This document shows positions 33,969 to 43,295 of a stretch of 64,000 bases of DNA, in pieces (the first letter of the stretch is position 1; every line of letters starts with the position of its first letter). The notes beneath the pieces were generated by a model that ran no database searches, had not been told where the DNA came from, and saw only the letters and a list, made by a program, of their open reading frames with translations. The position numbers and the translations under genes are program-made. The DNA is from Seohaeicola_A nanhaiensis (GTDB lineage Bacteria; Pseudomonadota; Alphaproteobacteria; Rhodobacterales; Rhodobacteraceae): NCBI RefSeq assembly GCF_042654245.1, contig NZ_JBHSGI010000004.1, positions 62,001-126,000 on the forward strand, in the 5' to 3' direction.

Positions 33969-35786
33969 ATGAAAAACCTGATTGCCGCGGTCATGGTGCT
34001 GCTTGCCCTGACCGCGACCAGCGCCTCTGCGCAGACCGGCGACGATGTCGTATGGGTTCAGATCGAAGCGCATCCGAGCCTGCGGGTCGCCCAGGAACGG
34101 GCGCAGCTTTATTCCTCTGTGCTTGCCGATGTGAACGGTTTCGCGCTTGGCGGAAGCTGGTACGGGATCGTGCTCGGCCCCTACAGCCGGGCCGACGCCG
34201 ACCGCGTGCTGCAGGTCTATCGCAGCCAGCAGCAGATTCCGCAGGACAGTTTCATCGCCTATACCCGCAACTTCGGACAGCAATACTGGCCGGTCGGCGC
34301 GAATGCCCTGGCGCAGACGCCGGTGACGCCGCCGACCGAGGCGCCGGTGGCCGAGAGCGCCACGCCGACGCCGGTGACCGAGGCCCCTGTGGCCGAGGCT
34401 CCGGTCGCCGAGACCCCTGCCCCGCAGCCGGAACCGACAGTCGCGGTGCAGCTGCCCGAGCGCGATCTTGAAAGCCCGGCCGAGGCCCGCCGGTCCGAGG
34501 CGGCGCTGAGCGCGGACGAGCGCAAGGCGCTGCAGATCGCCCTGGCGGCGGCAGGCTTCTACAACTCGTCCATCGACGGCGCTTTCGGCGCCGGCACCCG
34601 GCGCTCGATGGGGGAATGGCAGGCGTTCAACGGGCTGGAAGCGACCGGCGTCCTGACCACCCGACAGCGCCAGATGCTGATGGACCAGTACAACGCCCCG
34701 CTGATCAGCGTCGGCATGGCGCCGCACACAGATGCGCAGGCCGGGATCAGCATCGACATGCCGATGGGCGAAGTCACCTTTTCCCGCTACGAGCCGCCCT
34801 TCGCCCATTACGACGCCAAGGGCGACCTCGGCGCGCGGGTGCTGCTGATCTCGCAGCCGGGCGACCGCAACACGCTCTATGGTCTTTATGACATCATGCA
34901 GACCCTGGAGATCGTGCCGCTGAACGGCCCGCGCGAGAAATCGGGCGACAGCTTCACGTTGGAAGGCCGCGGCAGCAAGATCGTCTCCTACACCCAGGCC
35001 TCGCTGCAGAACGGTGAAATCAAGGGCTTTACCTTGATCTGGCCGACCGGCGACGAAGAGCGGCGCGCGCGTGTCCTGGCGGCGATGAAAGCCAGCTTTG
35101 CCCGCACCACGGGCGTGCTGGATCCGGCGGCCGGGGCCGACAGCGAGCAGCATATCGACCTGGTGTCGGGGCTCGAGGTGCGGCGGCCGAAGATGTCGCG
35201 CTCGGGGTTCTACATCGACTCCAAAGGCACCATCGTGACGACGCTGGAAGGCGTCCAGCAGTGCGGACGGATCACGGTCGAGCAGGATCACCGCGCCGAA
35301 ATCGTGGCGCAGGATTCAACGCTGGGCGTGGCCGTGCTGCGCCCGACCGATCCGCTCGCGCCGATCGCGGTGGCCAAACTGCGCGAGGATACGCTGCGGC
35401 TTCAGTCCGAGGTGACGGTGTCGGGCTATTCCTACGAGGGCGTGCTGGGCGGGCCGACGCTGACCTTTGGCACCCTGGCCGACATCAAGGGCCTGAACGG
35501 CGAGCCGGAGCTGCAGCGGCTCGCACTGGCCGCCCTGCCAGGCGATGCCGGCGGGCCGGTCATCGACATCAGCGGCGGGGTAATCGGGATGTTGCTGCCG
35601 CCCCCCGCAGGCAACCGCGTTCTTCCCGAGAACGTCAGCCTGGCGGCCGATGCTTCGGCGCTGAAGACCCTGCTGGCAACCGCCGGCGTGACCCCGACCG
35701 AAAGCACCGACCGCGGCGCGATCAGCCCGGACGAAATGAACCGCCTGGCCGATGGCATGACCGTTCTGGTCAGCTGCTGGGAGTGA
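33969..35786 (+). CDS. Exported SPOR / peptidoglycan-binding protein with degenerate trypsin-like domain
   Basis: 605 residues. Signal peptide to about 21; SPOR-like domain 27-100 (VWVQIEAHPS ... YGIVLGPYSRADADRVLQVY); Pro/Ala/Glu linker 115-160; peptidoglycan-binding domain 180-240 (LQIALAAAGFYNSSIDGAFG); a beta domain; and a chymotrypsin-fold domain from about 405. In that last domain GDAGGP (525-530) replaces the GNSGGP with the nucleophilic Ser, and TTLEGVQQC (424-432) replaces the usual TNxHVVxxC, so both Ser and His appear lost while Asp449 remains. I infer a wall-associated pseudoprotease. ATG 33969; a longer upstream frame is antisense to glyQ. Confidence 0.85.
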   Translation: MKNLIAAVMVLLALTATSASAQTGDDVVWVQIEAHPSLRVAQERAQLYSSVLADVNGFALGGSWYGIVLGPYSRADADRVLQVYRSQQQIPQDSFIAYTRNFGQQYWPVGANALAQTPVTPPTEAPVAESATPTPVTEAPVAEAPVAETPAPQPEPTVAVQLPERDLESPAEARRSEAALSADERKALQIALAAAGFYNSSIDGAFGAGTRRSMGEWQAFNGLEATGVLTTRQRQMLMDQYNAPLISVGMAPHTDAQAGISIDMPMGEVTFSRYEPPFAHYDAKGDLGARVLLISQPGDRNTLYGLYDIMQTLEIVPLNGPREKSGDSFTLEGRGSKIVSYTQASLQNGEIKGFTLIWPTGDEERRARVLAAMKASFARTTGVLDPAAGADSEQHIDLVSGLEVRRPKMSRSGFYIDSKGTIVTTLEGVQQCGRITVEQDHRAEIVAQDSTLGVAVLRPTDPLAPIAVAKLREDTLRLQSEVTVSGYSYEGVLGGPTLTFGTLADIKGLNGEPELQRLALAALPGDAGGPVIDISGGVIGMLLPPPAGNRVLPENVSLAADASALKTLLATAGVTPTESTDRGAISPDEMNRLADGMTVLVSCWE

Positions 35787-35790
35787 ACGG

Positions 35791-35824
35791 AAAGCCCCCG
35801 CGCCTTGCTGGGCGCGGGGGCTTT
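35791..35824 (+). terminator. Strong bidirectional terminator
   Basis: AAAGCCCCCGCGCC (35791-35804) and GGCGCGGGGGCTTT (35811-35824) form a perfect 14-bp stem with a 6-base loop. With A and T ends on both sides it can stop transcripts from the pseudoprotease gene and from the convergent histidine kinase gene. Confidence 0.92.
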
Positions 35825-35854
35825 GACCTTTGATCTGCTTCAAAGCGTGGAAGG

Positions 35855-37450
35855 TCAGTCGCGGATGACGCTGACGTCTTCCCAGGGCAGTTCGATCACG
35901 CAGTGCAGACCGTCCGGCATCAGCTCGCGCCTGAGATGGCCGCCCAGCTGGCGTTCGACCATCAGTTCCTGGAGCTTGGATCCGAAACCGATGTCCGACA
36001 GGCCGTCGACATCGATCGTTTCAGGGCAGGTTTCCGTCCAACGGATGCACAACTGGTGTTCCGGCGTCAGCTCCCAGTGAACCGAGACCTTGCCGCCGAT
36101 GTCCTTCAGCGCGCCGTATTTGGCGGCGTTGGTCGCCAGTTCGTGCAGCACCATGCCAATCGCCTGCGACGCGTCCGAGGTCAGCTCGATCTCGGGGCCC
36201 TCGAGGTCAAGCTCGGTCTTGTCGTTGCCCTTGTAGGGGGCAAGCTCCTGATCCAGAATCTGCCGCAGGGTGACCCTCTCCCAACTCCGGTCGAGCAGCA
36301 GCGAGTTATTGCGCGACAGCGCCGCGATGCGATCCAGCAGCTTGGAGCGCATGACATCCGGGGCCTCGACACGCGACAGCCGCACCATGGCCGTCACGAC
36401 CGCCAGCAGGTTGCGCGAGCGGTGGTTGATCTCGCGGTTCATCAGCGTTGCCCGCTCGGCCGCGCGGCTGCGCTCCATCATCATCATCATGCGGGCAAGC
36501 ACCGCTTCGACCGTTTCGATGTCGATCGGCGTCCAGTGGCGCGGGCGGTAGGAATGGACAAAGAGAATGGCCACCGTTCGGCCGTCCTCGACCCATGGCA
36601 CGGCAAGGGCAGCGGCACAGCCGAGCTTTGCAAGAATGTCGCACTCTCGCGAGTGTCGTGTTTCATCGGTGCCGTCCAAACGGATCACATGACCGTCCAG
36701 GAGTTCGTTCCAGATGTCCTCGTAAAAGGGGGCACCGCCGGACGTCTCGATGATGGGGGCAATGCCCTTGGCGGACCATTGCGCAATGATGGGAAACTGG
36801 TTGTCGCTCCCGCTCGACGCGATACGCAGACCGACGCGATCAGCGACCAGCTGCTCGCCCAACAGTTCCAGCGATCGCGCGCAGACCTCTTCGATATTGG
36901 AATTGTTACGGTAGAGGTCGCTGAGGTCGAGCAGCAATTGCGCCTTTTCATGCTGCAAGACCTGTCGTGTGGTCTCACTGCCCGAATTGAAGATGCCGCC
37001 GATGGATCCGTCGTCCAGCAGGATCGGCGTGAAATTATAGGTCCAGTAGGTTTCCTCATCGACCCCGAACCGGCGCATGGGCAGCAGCTGGTCCTGCAGA
37101 TGAACGCCCTGACCCGTTGTGATGACCTGGGCGAATTGCGGCTCGATGATGTGCCAGATGTCGGACCAGACCTCTTCCGCAGGCTCGCCCAGGCAGGCCG
37201 GATGTCGCGGACCCGGGATGTCGGACCAGCTGTCGTTGTAGAGCAGGCGTAGTTCGGGGCCCCAGTAGATGCAGGTCGGAAAGGCCGAATTCAGCGCGAT
37301 GCCGAGCGACAGCCGCAGGGCCGGCGGCCAGGTTTCCGGAGACCCGAGGGGGTGATCGCTCCAGTCAAAGTCGCGGATTCGCGCTGCCATTTCGCTGGGG
37401 CCGGAGAGAAACGAGGACTTGTCGTGGTGGGGCGACTGACGGCGAAGCAA
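35855..37450 (-). CDS. HWE-family sensor histidine kinase (PAS-GAF-HWE), TTG start
   Basis: 531 residues, no transmembrane segment. PAS-like domain about 20-160 (FPTCIYWGPELRLLYNDSW), GAF-like domain about 170-315, then a kinase core: phosphoacceptor His343 in REINHRSRNLLAVV, N-box VLHELATNAAKYGAL with His436, WTE at 471-473, and G-box GFGSKLQELMV. His436 and W-x-E define the HWE class. ATG is absent; TTG 37450 is 6 bases after GGAG and starts just before the conserved FLSGPSEMAARIRD. Cytoplasmic, possibly light, redox or small-molecule sensing. No response regulator is adjacent. Confidence 0.88.
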   Translation of the reverse strand: MLRRQSPHHDKSSFLSGPSEMAARIRDFDWSDHPLGSPETWPPALRLSLGIALNSAFPTCIYWGPELRLLYNDSWSDIPGPRHPACLGEPAEEVWSDIWHIIEPQFAQVITTGQGVHLQDQLLPMRRFGVDEETYWTYNFTPILLDDGSIGGIFNSGSETTRQVLQHEKAQLLLDLSDLYRNNSNIEEVCARSLELLGEQLVADRVGLRIASSGSDNQFPIIAQWSAKGIAPIIETSGGAPFYEDIWNELLDGHVIRLDGTDETRHSRECDILAKLGCAAALAVPWVEDGRTVAILFVHSYRPRHWTPIDIETVEAVLARMMMMMERSRAAERATLMNREINHRSRNLLAVVTAMVRLSRVEAPDVMRSKLLDRIAALSRNNSLLLDRSWERVTLRQILDQELAPYKGNDKTELDLEGPEIELTSDASQAIGMVLHELATNAAKYGALKDIGGKVSVHWELTPEHQLCIRWTETCPETIDVDGLSDIGFGSKLQELMVERQLGGHLRRELMPDGLHCVIELPWEDVSVIRD

Positions 37451-37586
37451 CGCATTCTCCAGGAGGGATAACAGGCAACGGGCGCGCGACACGACCCATC
37501 CGTCCGGCCGACCGTCACCGGACGACGTTATGACGCAAAGGATTTGCCACGCAATGCAAATCGCGCGGGGACGCGCGTAAACCAAC

Positions 37587-37613
37587 GGACGGCCGCGGTT
37601 CCCGCAGCCGCCC
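37587..37613 (-). terminator. Hairpin downstream of ileS
   Basis: GGACGGCCGCGG (37587-37598) and CCGCAGCCGCCC (37602-37613) pair over 12 bp with two G-T pairs around a 3-base loop, 8 bases after the ileS stop. On the minus strand it is followed by GTTGGTTT, a weak T tail. Confidence 0.55.
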
Positions 37614-37620
37614 GGATTTG

Positions 37621-40600
37621 TCAGCCAAGCGCGCTGTTGCAGCGGGCACAGACGCCGGGATGCGTGTGGCTGCCGACATCGGGTAGGATCTTCCAGCAGC
37701 GCTGGCATTTCTCACCCTCGGCCTTCTCGAACACCACGCCGACGCCGTCGACCTCGGGAAGCCGGAAGGCCTCGGCCGGGGCCGGGTCGGCGGTCAGTTC
37801 GATCCCCGAGGTGATGCAGATATCCTCGAAGCTCGCGGTCTTCAGTGCGGCAAGAGTCGACGCATCAGCGACATGGACCACCGGTGCCGCTTCGAGCGAG
37901 GCGCCGATGACCTTCTCGGTGCGCTGCACTTCCAGAGCGGCGGTCACCACGCGGCGGACCCGGCGGATCGCGCTCCACTTCTGCGCCAGCGCCTCGTCGC
38001 GCCAGCCGGCCGGCGTGGCGGGCATGTCGACCAGATGCACCGAGCTGTCGTCGCCCGGGAACCGTTCCAGCCAGACCTCTTCCATCGTGAAGACCAGGAT
38101 CGGTGCAAGCCAGGTGGTCAGGCGGTGGAACAGCAGATCCAGCACCGTGCGCGCGGCACGGCGGCGGGCCGTGTCGCCGTCGCAATACAGCGCATCCTTG
38201 CGGATGTCGAAATAGAAGGCCGACAGATCCACCGTGGCGAAAGTGAAGACCGCGCTGAAAACGCCCTGGAAGTCGAAGGCCGCATAGCCCTTGCGCACCG
38301 TCTCGTCCAGTTCGGCGAGGCGATGCAGCACCCAGCGTTCCAGCTCCGGCATCTCGGTCGGCTCGACCCGGTCCTTCTCGGAAAAGTCGTTCAGCGAGCC
38401 GAGCATGAAACGCATGGTGTTGCGCAACCGGCGATAGCTGTCGGCGACACCTTTCAGGATCTCGGGCCCGATGCGCTGGTCGGTGGTATAGTCGGTCTGC
38501 GCCACCCAGAGCCGCAGGATATCGGCGCCGTATTCGTCGACGATCTTCTGCGGCGCGATGATATTGCCCAGCGACTTGGACATCTTCATGCCCTTCTCGT
38601 CGAGCGTAAAGCCGTGGGTCACCACATTCCGGTAAGGCGCGCGGCCGATGGTGCCGCAGGCCTGCAGCATCGAGGAATGGAACCACCCGCGATGCTGGTC
38701 GGTGCCTTCCATATAGACGTCGGCGATCCCATCCTTGGTTCCATCCGGACGGTCGCGCAGCACGAAGGCATGGGTCGAGCCGGAATCGAACCAGACGTCG
38801 AGAATGTCGAAGACCTGATCATAGTCCCCGGCATCGTGATCGCTGCCGAGAAAGCGCTCCTTGGCCCCAGGTTTATACCAGGCGTCCGCGCCTTCGGCCT
38901 CGAAGGCCTCCAGAATGCGAGCGTTTACCTTGGGATCACGCAGCAGGAAATCGGGATCGGTCGGCTGTGCGCCCTTCTTGGTGAAGCAGGTCAGCGGCAC
39001 GCCCCAGGCGCGCTGGCGCGACAGCACCCAGTCCGGGCGCGCCTCGATCATCGAATAGAGCCGGTTGCGCCCGGTCTGCGGCGTCCAGTTTACCAGCTTG
39101 TCGATGCTGGTCAGCGCGCGTTCGCGGATGGTCTTGCCATAGGTGTCCTGCCCGTCGTTGCAGGGACGGTCGATCGCGGCGAACCATTGCGGCGTGTTGC
39201 GAAAGATCACCGGCGCCTTCGAGCGCCAGGAATGCGGGTAGCTGTGCTTGATCTTGCCGCGCGCCAGCAGGCCGCCGACCTCGATCAGTTTGGCGATCAC
39301 GGCGGCGTTGGCGTCGCCTTCCCACGATCCGTTCTTGGCCTTGGACCGCAGGATGTGCTTGCCGCCGAAGAACGGCAGATCCGCGCGGAAGGACCCGTCT
39401 TCCATCACGTTGTAGGTGATGACCTGTTCCAGCATCCCGAGATCGCGGTAAAGCTCGAATTCCTCCATCCCGTGGGACGGTGCGCAGTGGACAAAGCCGG
39501 TGCCCTCGTCATCGGTGACGAAGTCGGCGGCGCGGAAGTCGCGGGGCGCGTCCCATTCGCCATTGCCGCCTTCGGCCCCGGCCAGCGGGTGGATCAGCGT
39601 CATGCCCGACAGCTGCGCCGGGGTCACATCGCGGACACGGCGATACATCGTCTCGTCCAGCCGCGCGCGCGCCATCACGTCGGCGGCGCGGTCGTCGGCC
39701 AGGATGAACCGGTCGCCCACATTGGCCCAGCATTCCTCGGGCGTGCCCGTGACCTCGTAGAGGCCATAGGCAATCTTCTCGCCAAAGACGACGCCCTTGT
39801 TCGACGGCATGGTCCAGGGCGTGGTCGTCCAGATGACGACATATGCCCCCTCGAAATCGCGCGTGGCGGCGGCCTTGGCTTCGGCCACCGCCTGGCTGTC
39901 CTCGGCGCGGGCCTCTTCCCCGGCCACATCGGCATCGGGCAGGTCGAAGTCGGAAACGCGGAACTTCACCCAGACGGTCGGGCTTTCCTTGTCGTGGTAT
40001 TCCACCTCGGCCTCGGCCAGCGCGGTCTGTTCCACCGGCGACCACATCACCGGCTTGGAGCCGAGATAAAGCGTGCCGTTCATCAGGAACTTCTGGAATT
40101 CCTCGGCGATCACGCGCTCGGCGTGGAAATCCATCGTAAGATAGGGATCGGCCCAGTTGCCGGTGACGCCCAGCCGCTTGAACTCTTCGCGCTGGATGTC
40201 GACCCAGCCCTCGGCGAACTTGCGGCATTCCTGGCGGAAGTCGACCACGTCGACATCGTCCTTGTCCTGCCCCTTCTCGCGGTATTTCTCCTCGATCTTC
40301 CATTCGATCGGCAGGCCGTGACAGTCCCAGCCGGGGATATAGCGGCTCTCATACCCCATCATCTGGTGCGAGCGCACGATCATGTCCTTGATCGTTTTGT
40401 TCAGCGCGTGGCCGATGTGCAGGTTGCCGTTGGCATAGGGGGGGCCGTCGTGCAGCGTAAAGGGCGTGCGGTCGCCGGCCGTGGCGCGCAGGCGGTCATA
40501 GATGCCGATCCGTTCCCAGCGGGCCAGCCACTCGGGCTCGCGCTTTGGCAGGCCGGCGCGCATCGGGAAATCGGTTTTCGGCAGGTTCAGGGTGTCTTTG

Positions 40601-40623
40601 TAGTCAACGGTCTCGGCGCACAT
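37621..40623 (-). CDS. ileS: Isoleucyl-tRNA synthetase
   Basis: 1000 residues. Class I HIGH motif (GNLHIGHALNK near residue 66) and KMSKS (KGMKMSKSLGN near 650), with the CP1 editing domain between them and a C-terminal Cys cluster (CQRCWKILPDVG ... CARCNSALG) that binds zinc. It charges tRNA-Ile and edits misactivated valine. ATG 40623. The domain order matches the bacterial (E. coli) type, not the eukaryote-like mupirocin-resistant type. Confidence 0.97.
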   Translation of the reverse strand: MCAETVDYKDTLNLPKTDFPMRAGLPKREPEWLARWERIGIYDRLRATAGDRTPFTLHDGPPYANGNLHIGHALNKTIKDMIVRSHQMMGYESRYIPGWDCHGLPIEWKIEEKYREKGQDKDDVDVVDFRQECRKFAEGWVDIQREEFKRLGVTGNWADPYLTMDFHAERVIAEEFQKFLMNGTLYLGSKPVMWSPVEQTALAEAEVEYHDKESPTVWVKFRVSDFDLPDADVAGEEARAEDSQAVAEAKAAATRDFEGAYVVIWTTTPWTMPSNKGVVFGEKIAYGLYEVTGTPEECWANVGDRFILADDRAADVMARARLDETMYRRVRDVTPAQLSGMTLIHPLAGAEGGNGEWDAPRDFRAADFVTDDEGTGFVHCAPSHGMEEFELYRDLGMLEQVITYNVMEDGSFRADLPFFGGKHILRSKAKNGSWEGDANAAVIAKLIEVGGLLARGKIKHSYPHSWRSKAPVIFRNTPQWFAAIDRPCNDGQDTYGKTIRERALTSIDKLVNWTPQTGRNRLYSMIEARPDWVLSRQRAWGVPLTCFTKKGAQPTDPDFLLRDPKVNARILEAFEAEGADAWYKPGAKERFLGSDHDAGDYDQVFDILDVWFDSGSTHAFVLRDRPDGTKDGIADVYMEGTDQHRGWFHSSMLQACGTIGRAPYRNVVTHGFTLDEKGMKMSKSLGNIIAPQKIVDEYGADILRLWVAQTDYTTDQRIGPEILKGVADSYRRLRNTMRFMLGSLNDFSEKDRVEPTEMPELERWVLHRLAELDETVRKGYAAFDFQGVFSAVFTFATVDLSAFYFDIRKDALYCDGDTARRRAARTVLDLLFHRLTTWLAPILVFTMEEVWLERFPGDDSSVHLVDMPATPAGWRDEALAQKWSAIRRVRRVVTAALEVQRTEKVIGASLEAAPVVHVADASTLAALKTASFEDICITSGIELTADPAPAEAFRLPEVDGVGVVFEKAEGEKCQRCWKILPDVGSHTHPGVCARCNSALG

Positions 40624-40820
40624 GGCGGCGTCCTTCGGATGGTCTGTCGGGAGCGGTTTGGTCGGTGCGATGCTCGGACACCTTCGCCCGGCGCCTGTTA
40701 TGTCAGAGCGCCGGGGTCATAATTCGCCGTGGAATGCGGAAACACCTGGTCATGGCGCGCTTATAGGCGCGCGGCTGGGGGTGGTAAAGTGGGGAAGGCA
40801 TCGCCCTGCCCGCAACGGAA

Positions 40821-40846
40821 ACGGGCCGGCGCGAAGGCCGGCCCGT
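40821..40846 (-). terminator. Hairpin downstream of the CHRD-RTX gene
   Basis: ACGGGCCGGC (40821-40830) and GCCGGCCCGT (40837-40846) form a perfect 10-bp stem with loop GCGAAG, about 32 bases after the RTX gene stop on the minus strand. The tail TTCCGTT is only partly T-rich. Confidence 0.7.
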
Positions 40847-40877
40847 CCCGCATTGTGCGCTGACGCAAGGAGGAACG

Positions 40878-42179
40878 TCAGAACACGAAGTCGCCCGAGT
40901 CGACCATCGCGGTGGTCACGTTCTGCAGCAGGATGTGGGTATTGCCGAACGAGATCATCGACGACGCGCCCGCCTGAGCCTCCGCGACCGTCACATCGTC
41001 GAAACCGATCCCGAGGGCCGAGAGGTTGATCAGGTCAATCCCATCCTCGAAGTCGCGGATCAGGTCGCGGCCTTCGCGCATGTCGGTGTAGATGAACTCG
41101 TCCCATCCGACGCCGCCTTTGAGGATATCGCGTCCGTCACCGCCGGTCAGGAAATCGTTGCCGTTCTGGCCCACCAACCGGTCGTTGCCCTCGCCGCCCC
41201 AGATCGTGTCGGCGCCGAGATTGCCGAACAGGAGATCGTCGCCGGCGTCGCCCAGCATCACGTCCGCGCCCTTGCCGCCACGCGCGGTGTCATTGCCGTC
41301 GCCGCCGGCCAGACGGTCGTTGCCGGTGCCTCCGAACAGCTGGTCGTTGCCGCCATCGCCCCGCAGGACATCGTTCTCGCCGCCGCCATAAAGGCGGTCA
41401 TCGTCCGCGCCGCCATTCAGGCGGTCGGTGCCGCGATAGCCAAAGACGACGTCATTGCCGAGGCCCGCGTCGAGTACATCCGCGCCACCGGTCAGGCGGA
41501 AGGTGTCCGAGGCGATCTGGAACTGGTCCTCCAGCAGGTCGAGCGCCTGGCGAAAGTTGGTTCCCTCGATCTCGCCCGCGGCGACGGGCAGCAGACCGAC
41601 ATAACCGTCCTGCATCCCGTTGATCTCGCCCCCGGTTCCGGCGCCAAAGCCCGAACCGACCACCTGGCCGTGAATGACGATCTCGCGCAGGGCGAGCGGC
41701 ATCAGATCCTCGGCCGTGTAGGAATTGCCCGAGACCGGGCTCATGAAATTGCTGTCATCGGCCAGGTTGTAGCTCTGGATGAAGGTCAGCTGACCATTGG
41801 CGTCGGGCATCGGCAGGTCCTTCGCCGCATCGACCAGCGGCAGCAGGATGTCGCCATAGGCGGCGAGGCCTTCCAGCACCTCGACAAAGCCGTCGCGGTC
41901 CGCGTCGTCGGCAATGACCGGCATCCGCGCGTCGGTCGGGTTGCCATCGGCGTCGAAGGTGCCGTGCACGTGCTGGGCGTGCTGGACACTGGGGGTCAGC
42001 CCCTCGGCGGTCATCGAGATGTTGAGATAGCGGGTCCCGTCCATCTCGGTGTTGATCGACAGCACGGCGGTGCCGGTCACGCCGGAGTTGTTCATCGCTG
42101 CCAGATCGACCGACCAGAAGGCATCGGCGCCGCGCAGGAATGTCTCGTAGGATGCGTAGGATGAGGCAAGATGGGCCAT
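40878..42179 (-). CDS. CHRD-domain protein with RTX calcium-binding repeats
   Basis: 433 residues, no signal peptide. A CHRD-type beta domain covers about 18-175 (SVQHAQHVHGTFDADGNPTDARMP), followed by seven or more RTX nonapeptides at 231-360 (GGTGNDRLAGGDGNDTARGG). The C-terminus (DLIRDFEDGIDLINLSALGI ... TTAMVDSGDFVF) is the typical type I secretion end, finishing in hydrophobic residues. CHRD domains occur in chordin and many bacterial surface proteins without a known enzymatic role. ATG 42179 behind GGGAG. It is probably exported by a type I system encoded elsewhere. Confidence 0.88.
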   Translation of the reverse strand: MAHLASSYASYETFLRGADAFWSVDLAAMNNSGVTGTAVLSINTEMDGTRYLNISMTAEGLTPSVQHAQHVHGTFDADGNPTDARMPVIADDADRDGFVEVLEGLAAYGDILLPLVDAAKDLPMPDANGQLTFIQSYNLADDSNFMSPVSGNSYTAEDLMPLALREIVIHGQVVGSGFGAGTGGEINGMQDGYVGLLPVAAGEIEGTNFRQALDLLEDQFQIASDTFRLTGGADVLDAGLGNDVVFGYRGTDRLNGGADDDRLYGGGENDVLRGDGGNDQLFGGTGNDRLAGGDGNDTARGGKGADVMLGDAGDDLLFGNLGADTIWGGEGNDRLVGQNGNDFLTGGDGRDILKGGVGWDEFIYTDMREGRDLIRDFEDGIDLINLSALGIGFDDVTVAEAQAGASSMISFGNTHILLQNVTTAMVDSGDFVF

Positions 42180-42296
42180 GACGTGTACTCCCTGTTTACA
42201 TGTTGCAACAGGGCAGTCACGGGCGGGCGTCCGAGTAAGTTTCAGAAATATGCGCGGCGGGTCATGACATGACCGTTACCGGCGCGTGATCGCTGC

Positions 42297-43295
42297 TCAG
42301 CCCTCGGACTTGCCGAACAGGCCCGTCAGAGCGCGCCGCACGATCCCGCGCACCGAGGGGCGGCGGCCGGGCCCGAAGGGCAGCGGACGGCAGACCTCGA
42401 TCGCGGCAACCCCGACGCGGGCGGAAAGCGCGCCGTTCACCAGCCCCTCGCCGAACCGGCGCGACAGCTTGGTGAGAAGCGATCCGCCCAGGATCGGCTC
42501 CAGAAAGTCGTCGCCCACCGCCACGGCGCCGGTGGCCACGAGGTGGGTGAAGACCGCGCGGGTCAGCCGCCAGCTGCCGATCAGGCCCGAGCGGCCGCCG
42601 TAAATCTCGGCGATGCGGCGGATCATCCGCAGCGAGGCGGTCAGCGCGGTGACGACATCGGCCAGCGCCAGCGGCACCAGCGCTGTAACCGTCGCCACCT
42701 GCCGCGCGGCCGCCTCGACCTCGCGGATCGCCGCCCGGTCCAGCGGGTCGAGCAGCTCGGCCTCGGCCAGGTGCAGCACGGCCGAGGCGTCGAACTGGTC
42801 CTCCATCCGTTCGGCCAGCCGGTCACGGCCCCAGCTGGTGTCGGCACGGTGGCCGTAGAAGGCCACCAGCCGGCGCGCGACCTCGCGGGCGGCGGCCAGA
42901 TCGGCATCGGCCAGCGCGCTGTCGGCGGCGCGGCGCAGGCTGTCGATGCGGCCGAGGCGCGAAATCGCCACCAGTTCCCGCAGCGCGATCAGCAGCGCGA
43001 CGACCAGCAGCGCGACAAAGATCGCCGTCACCGCCCAGCCGATCACCGGCATCCGGTTCAGCAGCGACAACGCAAAATCCCAGGCCGCGAGCGAGATCAC
43101 CGCGCCAAGCGCGGCGGCGACCAGCCCCCAGAACCAGCGCGCCAGCCGCGAGGACGGGCGTGCCGCGACACGGGCCGCCATCACCATGGCCTGCCCGCGC
43201 GCCTCGGTCAGGGTCGGCGCGTCATCGGGCACCGGCGGGGCGTTGGCGACATCGGCGGCCTCGTCGACGTCGATCAGGACCGGACCTTTGCTCAT
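42297..43295 (-). CDS. ycjF: YcjF-like (DUF697/TIGR01620) inner-membrane protein
   Basis: 332 residues. Two transmembrane helices (about 55-75 and 80-105; WFWGLVAAALGAVISLAAWD and WAVTAIFVALLVVALLIAL) and a C-terminal DUF697 helical domain (LVPLALADVVTALTASLRMIRRIAEIYG). ATG 43295 overlaps the acetyltransferase stop as ATGA. In E. coli, ycjF follows ycjX in the phage-shock (psp) region; here an acetyltransferase gene is inserted between them. Confidence 0.88.
   Translation of the reverse strand: MSKGPVLIDVDEAADVANAPPVPDDAPTLTEARGQAMVMAARVAARPSSRLARWFWGLVAAALGAVISLAAWDFALSLLNRMPVIGWAVTAIFVALLVVALLIALRELVAISRLGRIDSLRRAADSALADADLAAAREVARRLVAFYGHRADTSWGRDRLAERMEDQFDASAVLHLAEAELLDPLDRAAIREVEAAARQVATVTALVPLALADVVTALTASLRMIRRIAEIYGGRSGLIGSWRLTRAVFTHLVATGAVAVGDDFLEPILGGSLLTKLSRRFGEGLVNGALSARVGVAAIEVCRPLPFGPGRRPSVRGIVRRALTGLFGKSEG

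Noticed and set aside
32979..35786. A 935-codon version of the pseudoprotease
   Set aside because: The extension is antisense to glyQ; the signal peptide begins at ATG 33969.
37873..40722. A 949-codon open frame on the plus strand
   Set aside because: It lies antisense to ileS across its whole length. High GC removes stop codons from the opposite strand, and the translation has no domain.
41110..41490. A series of evenly spaced similar segments resembling a repeat array
   Set aside because: These are the codons of RTX nonapeptides inside the CHRD-RTX gene, not a CRISPR or non-coding repeat. The same applies to 5380-5460 and 6110-6240.
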